Source: Onthovicinus sp900555545 | Lineage (GTDB): Bacteria; Bacillota; Clostridia; Oscillospirales; Acutalibacteraceae | Reading direction: 5' to 3' | Assembly (NCBI GenBank): GCA_949296915.1 | Contig: CASFPX010000014.1 | Span: 1-55,828 of the forward strand | DNA length: 55,828 nucleotides | Shown here: piece by piece, positions 53,624-55,828 of the stretch | How the letters are laid out: each line of letters starts with the position of its first letter | Position numbering within the stretch: position 1 is the stretch's first letter | Made by a program: the position numbers and the translations under genes | Notes under the pieces: model-generated | Told to the model about the DNA's origin: nothing | Seen by the model: the letters and a program-made list of their open reading frames with translations, nothing else | Database searches by the model: none

Positions 53624-54931
53624 TTGAGTTTTACCGTGGAGGAAGTACTCTGGGATATTCTGTGGACAGTGGTAGAGGCCTGCTACGTGTGCTATCTGTG
53701 CAGGGCCTTTATCCGGGAAAAACGTTCTTATGGATATGACCTGCTGGTCATTGCGATCATAACCGCGCTGTCTGAGGGAATGACCTTTGCCTATGTGCAT
53801 ACAATCGTTAAATTTGGGATCCTGTGTGTGATGGCTGCGGTTATGTTAAAAATTATTTATCAGATCGACTTTTGGACCGGATGCATGGTCTACGCCTGCT
53901 TTAGTGTCGCGCAGGTGCTGGCGGAACTGAGCGTGACGGTGGTACTAAACCTGTTTAACCTACAATTTTTAAATGATGGGAACACACCTATCTATTATCA
54001 GGCCTATCTGTATGTGCCTGTTCACCTGGTCTCTGCGCTGTTTGTGGTACTGGAGCGAAAAATTTTGACGCAGATCAAGAACACCCTCTCACCGAAAATG
54101 GCGGGCGGCATTACACTGATTCTGGTTGGGTGCATTGTGCTATTCCTCCTCATCGGCATGAATCTGGACGCGTTCGACGGGATTTATAAGATCGTGACCG
54201 CTGTGGTGAGCCTGTTCATCGTCGCATCGGTGTTCATTGGGCTCAAGTTTTTTGCCGGCAGTGTGATGGCGCGTGCAGCCAGGCAACGGGATCAGGTGCA
54301 GATTGCGCAGCTTCAGCAGCAGTACGCCTACTATCAGGATAAGCTCAAAGACGAGGAACGGATACGCTCCATCTATCACGATATGAAAAATCACCTGCTG
54401 GTGCTGGAGAGCAAGCAGAACACCGAGGAGACCCGCCAGATGGCGCAGGAGCTGCGCACCCAGATCGCGGACTATGAAGACTACGTCCACACCGGCAACG
54501 AATTCCTCGATATCATCCTCAAGGACAAGTCCGAGAAGGCGCGGGAAAAGCACATTGATTTTTCCGCCGTTGTGGATTTTGAGGGTGTTGATTTTATTGA
54601 ACCGCTGGACATCAGCACCCTTTTCGGCAATGGGATCGACAATGCGATCGAGGCGTGTGAAAAGCTGCGGGAGGAGGAGCGCGTCATTCTGGTAAAGGCG
54701 GGCAGGGTGCAGAACTTTGTCTCCATCCTGATCGAAAATAACTGTGCGGCGGAAGTGCTGCCAAAGGGGAAGCGGACTACCAAGGCGGACAGTCTTCTGC
54801 ACGGCTTCGGCCTCTCCAACATGCAAAAGGCCGCCGAAAAGTACGGCGGCACCTGCACCACAAAACGGGAGAACGGGAAGTTTGTGTTGAAAATATTACT
54901 GCCCCTTCCGGCAGGAAAGGCGGTACATTAA
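53624..54931 (+). CDS. AgrC-like GHKL sensor histidine kinase
   Basis: A 435-residue kinase: about six membrane helices to residue 215 (for example FGILCVMAAVMLKIIYQI), then a coiled segment (QIAQLQQQYAYYQDKLKDEERI), a phosphoacceptor motif SIYHDMKNHLLVL, and a GHKL ATPase with N-box FGNGIDNAIEAC and GFGLSNMQKAAEKYGG. The layout is that of peptide-pheromone receptors such as AgrC; no AgrD-type peptide or AgrB gene is visible here and no response regulator follows within the window. TTG start with GGGGAGG upstream. The stop TAA is followed immediately by the ATG of the next kinase. Confidence 0.88.
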   Translation: MSFTVEEVLWDILWTVVEACYVCYLCRAFIREKRSYGYDLLVIAIITALSEGMTFAYVHTIVKFGILCVMAAVMLKIIYQIDFWTGCMVYACFSVAQVLAELSVTVVLNLFNLQFLNDGNTPIYYQAYLYVPVHLVSALFVVLERKILTQIKNTLSPKMAGGITLILVGCIVLFLLIGMNLDAFDGIYKIVTAVVSLFIVASVFIGLKFFAGSVMARAARQRDQVQIAQLQQQYAYYQDKLKDEERIRSIYHDMKNHLLVLESKQNTEETRQMAQELRTQIADYEDYVHTGNEFLDIILKDKSEKAREKHIDFSAVVDFEGVDFIEPLDISTLFGNGIDNAIEACEKLREEERVILVKAGRVQNFVSILIENNCAAEVLPKGKRTTKADSLLHGFGLSNMQKAAEKYGGTCTTKRENGKFVLKILLPLPAGKAVH

Positions 54932-55828
54932 ATGTGGCTGTATCAGATTTTAGATATTCTTTCTACAATAATGGAAGGATTTTGCCTGTATGTTATCAGC
55001 CGGTGTTTGTGTAAAGAGCCCCGGTTTCAGTCGGCAATCAACAGATTTATTCCGCCGATAGCAGAGATTATGCTGACGTATGTCCTAACTTGGTTTACTG
55101 AATTTGGCGCTTGGAAAATGCCGCTGATTTTTTTATTTGTCGTTGCAATTTTGAAAATATGCTATAAAGATATTATATATCAGATTGTTACAGTAACTGA
55201 AGTATGGTTTGCTGTGATTGTTTTCTTGTCAGAAGCTATTTATTTTAGCATCGGATATTTATTGTTTGAAAACAATCAATCAGTGCAGGTAGACGGTCAA
55301 ACTTTTCTACGATGGGAAATCCTCGCTATCGCATTTGTAGTTCGTCTGCTCGTGCTTGGCGTAATTTATTTAATGCTGAGATATTTCAAATATAAAATGC
55401 AGCTAAAAGACAGCATAATTTTAACGATTGTTTTTCTGATTGCCTTTACCATCTCACTTCTTGCTAATTTTAATGTATTAAATTTGGCAGGAGTAGTGGA
55501 TTTAGTGATTTATATAAGCAGTGGTATATTAGCTGCCATTTTTATGATGATTTTTATGTACGCAAAGAATATCCTGTATCTCCGGGAGCAGGAACAGCGG
55601 GACAAGATGCGAATTGCACAACTTCAGCAGCAGTATGCCTACTATGAGGACAAGCTCAAAGACGAGGAACGCATACGCTCCATCTATCATGATATGAAAA
55701 ATCACCTATTGGTTCTGGAGAGCAAGCAGAACACCGAGGAGACCCGCCAGATGGCGCAGGAGCTGCGCACCCAGATCGCGGACTACGAAGACTACGTCCA
55801 CACCGGCAACGAATTCCTGGATATCATC
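54932..55828 (+). CDS. Second AgrC-like GHKL kinase, cut by the window edge
   Basis: Starts at the ATG directly after the first kinase's stop and is open to the right edge (299 codons). About six membrane helices (residues 1-215) with no obvious similarity to the first kinase and markedly AT-rich DNA, then QQYAYYEDKLKDEERIRS and IYHDMKNHLLVLESKQ, nearly identical to the first kinase. From 55613 to 55828 it matches 54302-54517 with about 12 differences in 216 bases, almost all synonymous. This indicates a mosaic gene: a new sensor joined to a duplicated kinase module, or gene conversion. The ATPase domain lies beyond the edge. Confidence 0.85.
   Translation, partial: MWLYQILDILSTIMEGFCLYVISRCLCKEPRFQSAINRFIPPIAEIMLTYVLTWFTEFGAWKMPLIFLFVVAILKICYKDIIYQIVTVTEVWFAVIVFLSEAIYFSIGYLLFENNQSVQVDGQTFLRWEILAIAFVVRLLVLGVIYLMLRYFKYKMQLKDSIILTIVFLIAFTISLLANFNVLNLAGVVDLVIYISSGILAAIFMMIFMYAKNILYLREQEQRDKMRIAQLQQQYAYYEDKLKDEERIRSIYHDMKNHLLVLESKQNTEETRQMAQELRTQIADYEDYVHTGNEFLDII

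Overview
The window looks like chromosomal DNA of a spore-forming Clostridia (Firmicutes), probably a gut Oscillospiraceae/Lachnospiraceae-type anaerobe. The grounds are: PolC-type DNA polymerase III; the classic Firmicutes order pyrH-frr-uppS-cdsA-dxr-rseP-ispG-polC; the spoIVB-spo0A pair; strong GGAGG ribosome-binding sites; fairly high GC; and many enzymes for host or plant glycans. No phage, IS element or CRISPR array was seen.

Layout. 1-54: first codons of a secreted or lipoprotein-like gene running off the left edge. 424-9530 (minus): an unusual histidine operon hisZ-G-D-C-B-A-I-E that lacks hisH and hisF, followed without a clear break by an acyltransferase-like protein, a zinc-ribbon membrane protein and a DUF368/PopT-type undecaprenyl-phosphate translocase. 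9613-20283 (minus): the housekeeping cluster for replication, isoprenoid/undecaprenol and phospholipid synthesis, ribosome recycling and UMP kinase. 20710-22448 (plus): an unknown membrane protein and an alpha/beta hydrolase. 22510-26931 (minus): a BceRS-BceAB-like peptide-resistance module with an odd response regulator and an intricate regulatory site before the ABC genes. 27070-31805: GH31 glycosidase, MATE exporter and an unknown protein.

31986-51143 is an accessory carbohydrate region around a tRNA-Arg(TCT). It has two GPH-type sugar transporters with long cytoplasmic tails, GH29 and GH95 alpha-L-fucosidases, two DUF2264 proteins and an AraC regulator. Divergent from these is an operon coding an Old Yellow Enzyme family protein, an SDR, a fumarate-reductase-like flavoprotein and a PL8 polysaccharide lyase. 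PL8 lyases leave a C4=C5 unsaturated uronic acid conjugated to a carboxylate, which is the kind of bond ene-reductases reduce. The clustering therefore suggests a possibly undescribed intracellular reductive route for fucosylated, uronate-containing oligosaccharides. That is inference, not shown.

51370-55828 (plus): spoIVB, spo0A and two tandem AgrC-like GHKL kinases. The kinases share almost identical cytoplasmic DNA but have unrelated sensor domains; the second runs off the right edge.
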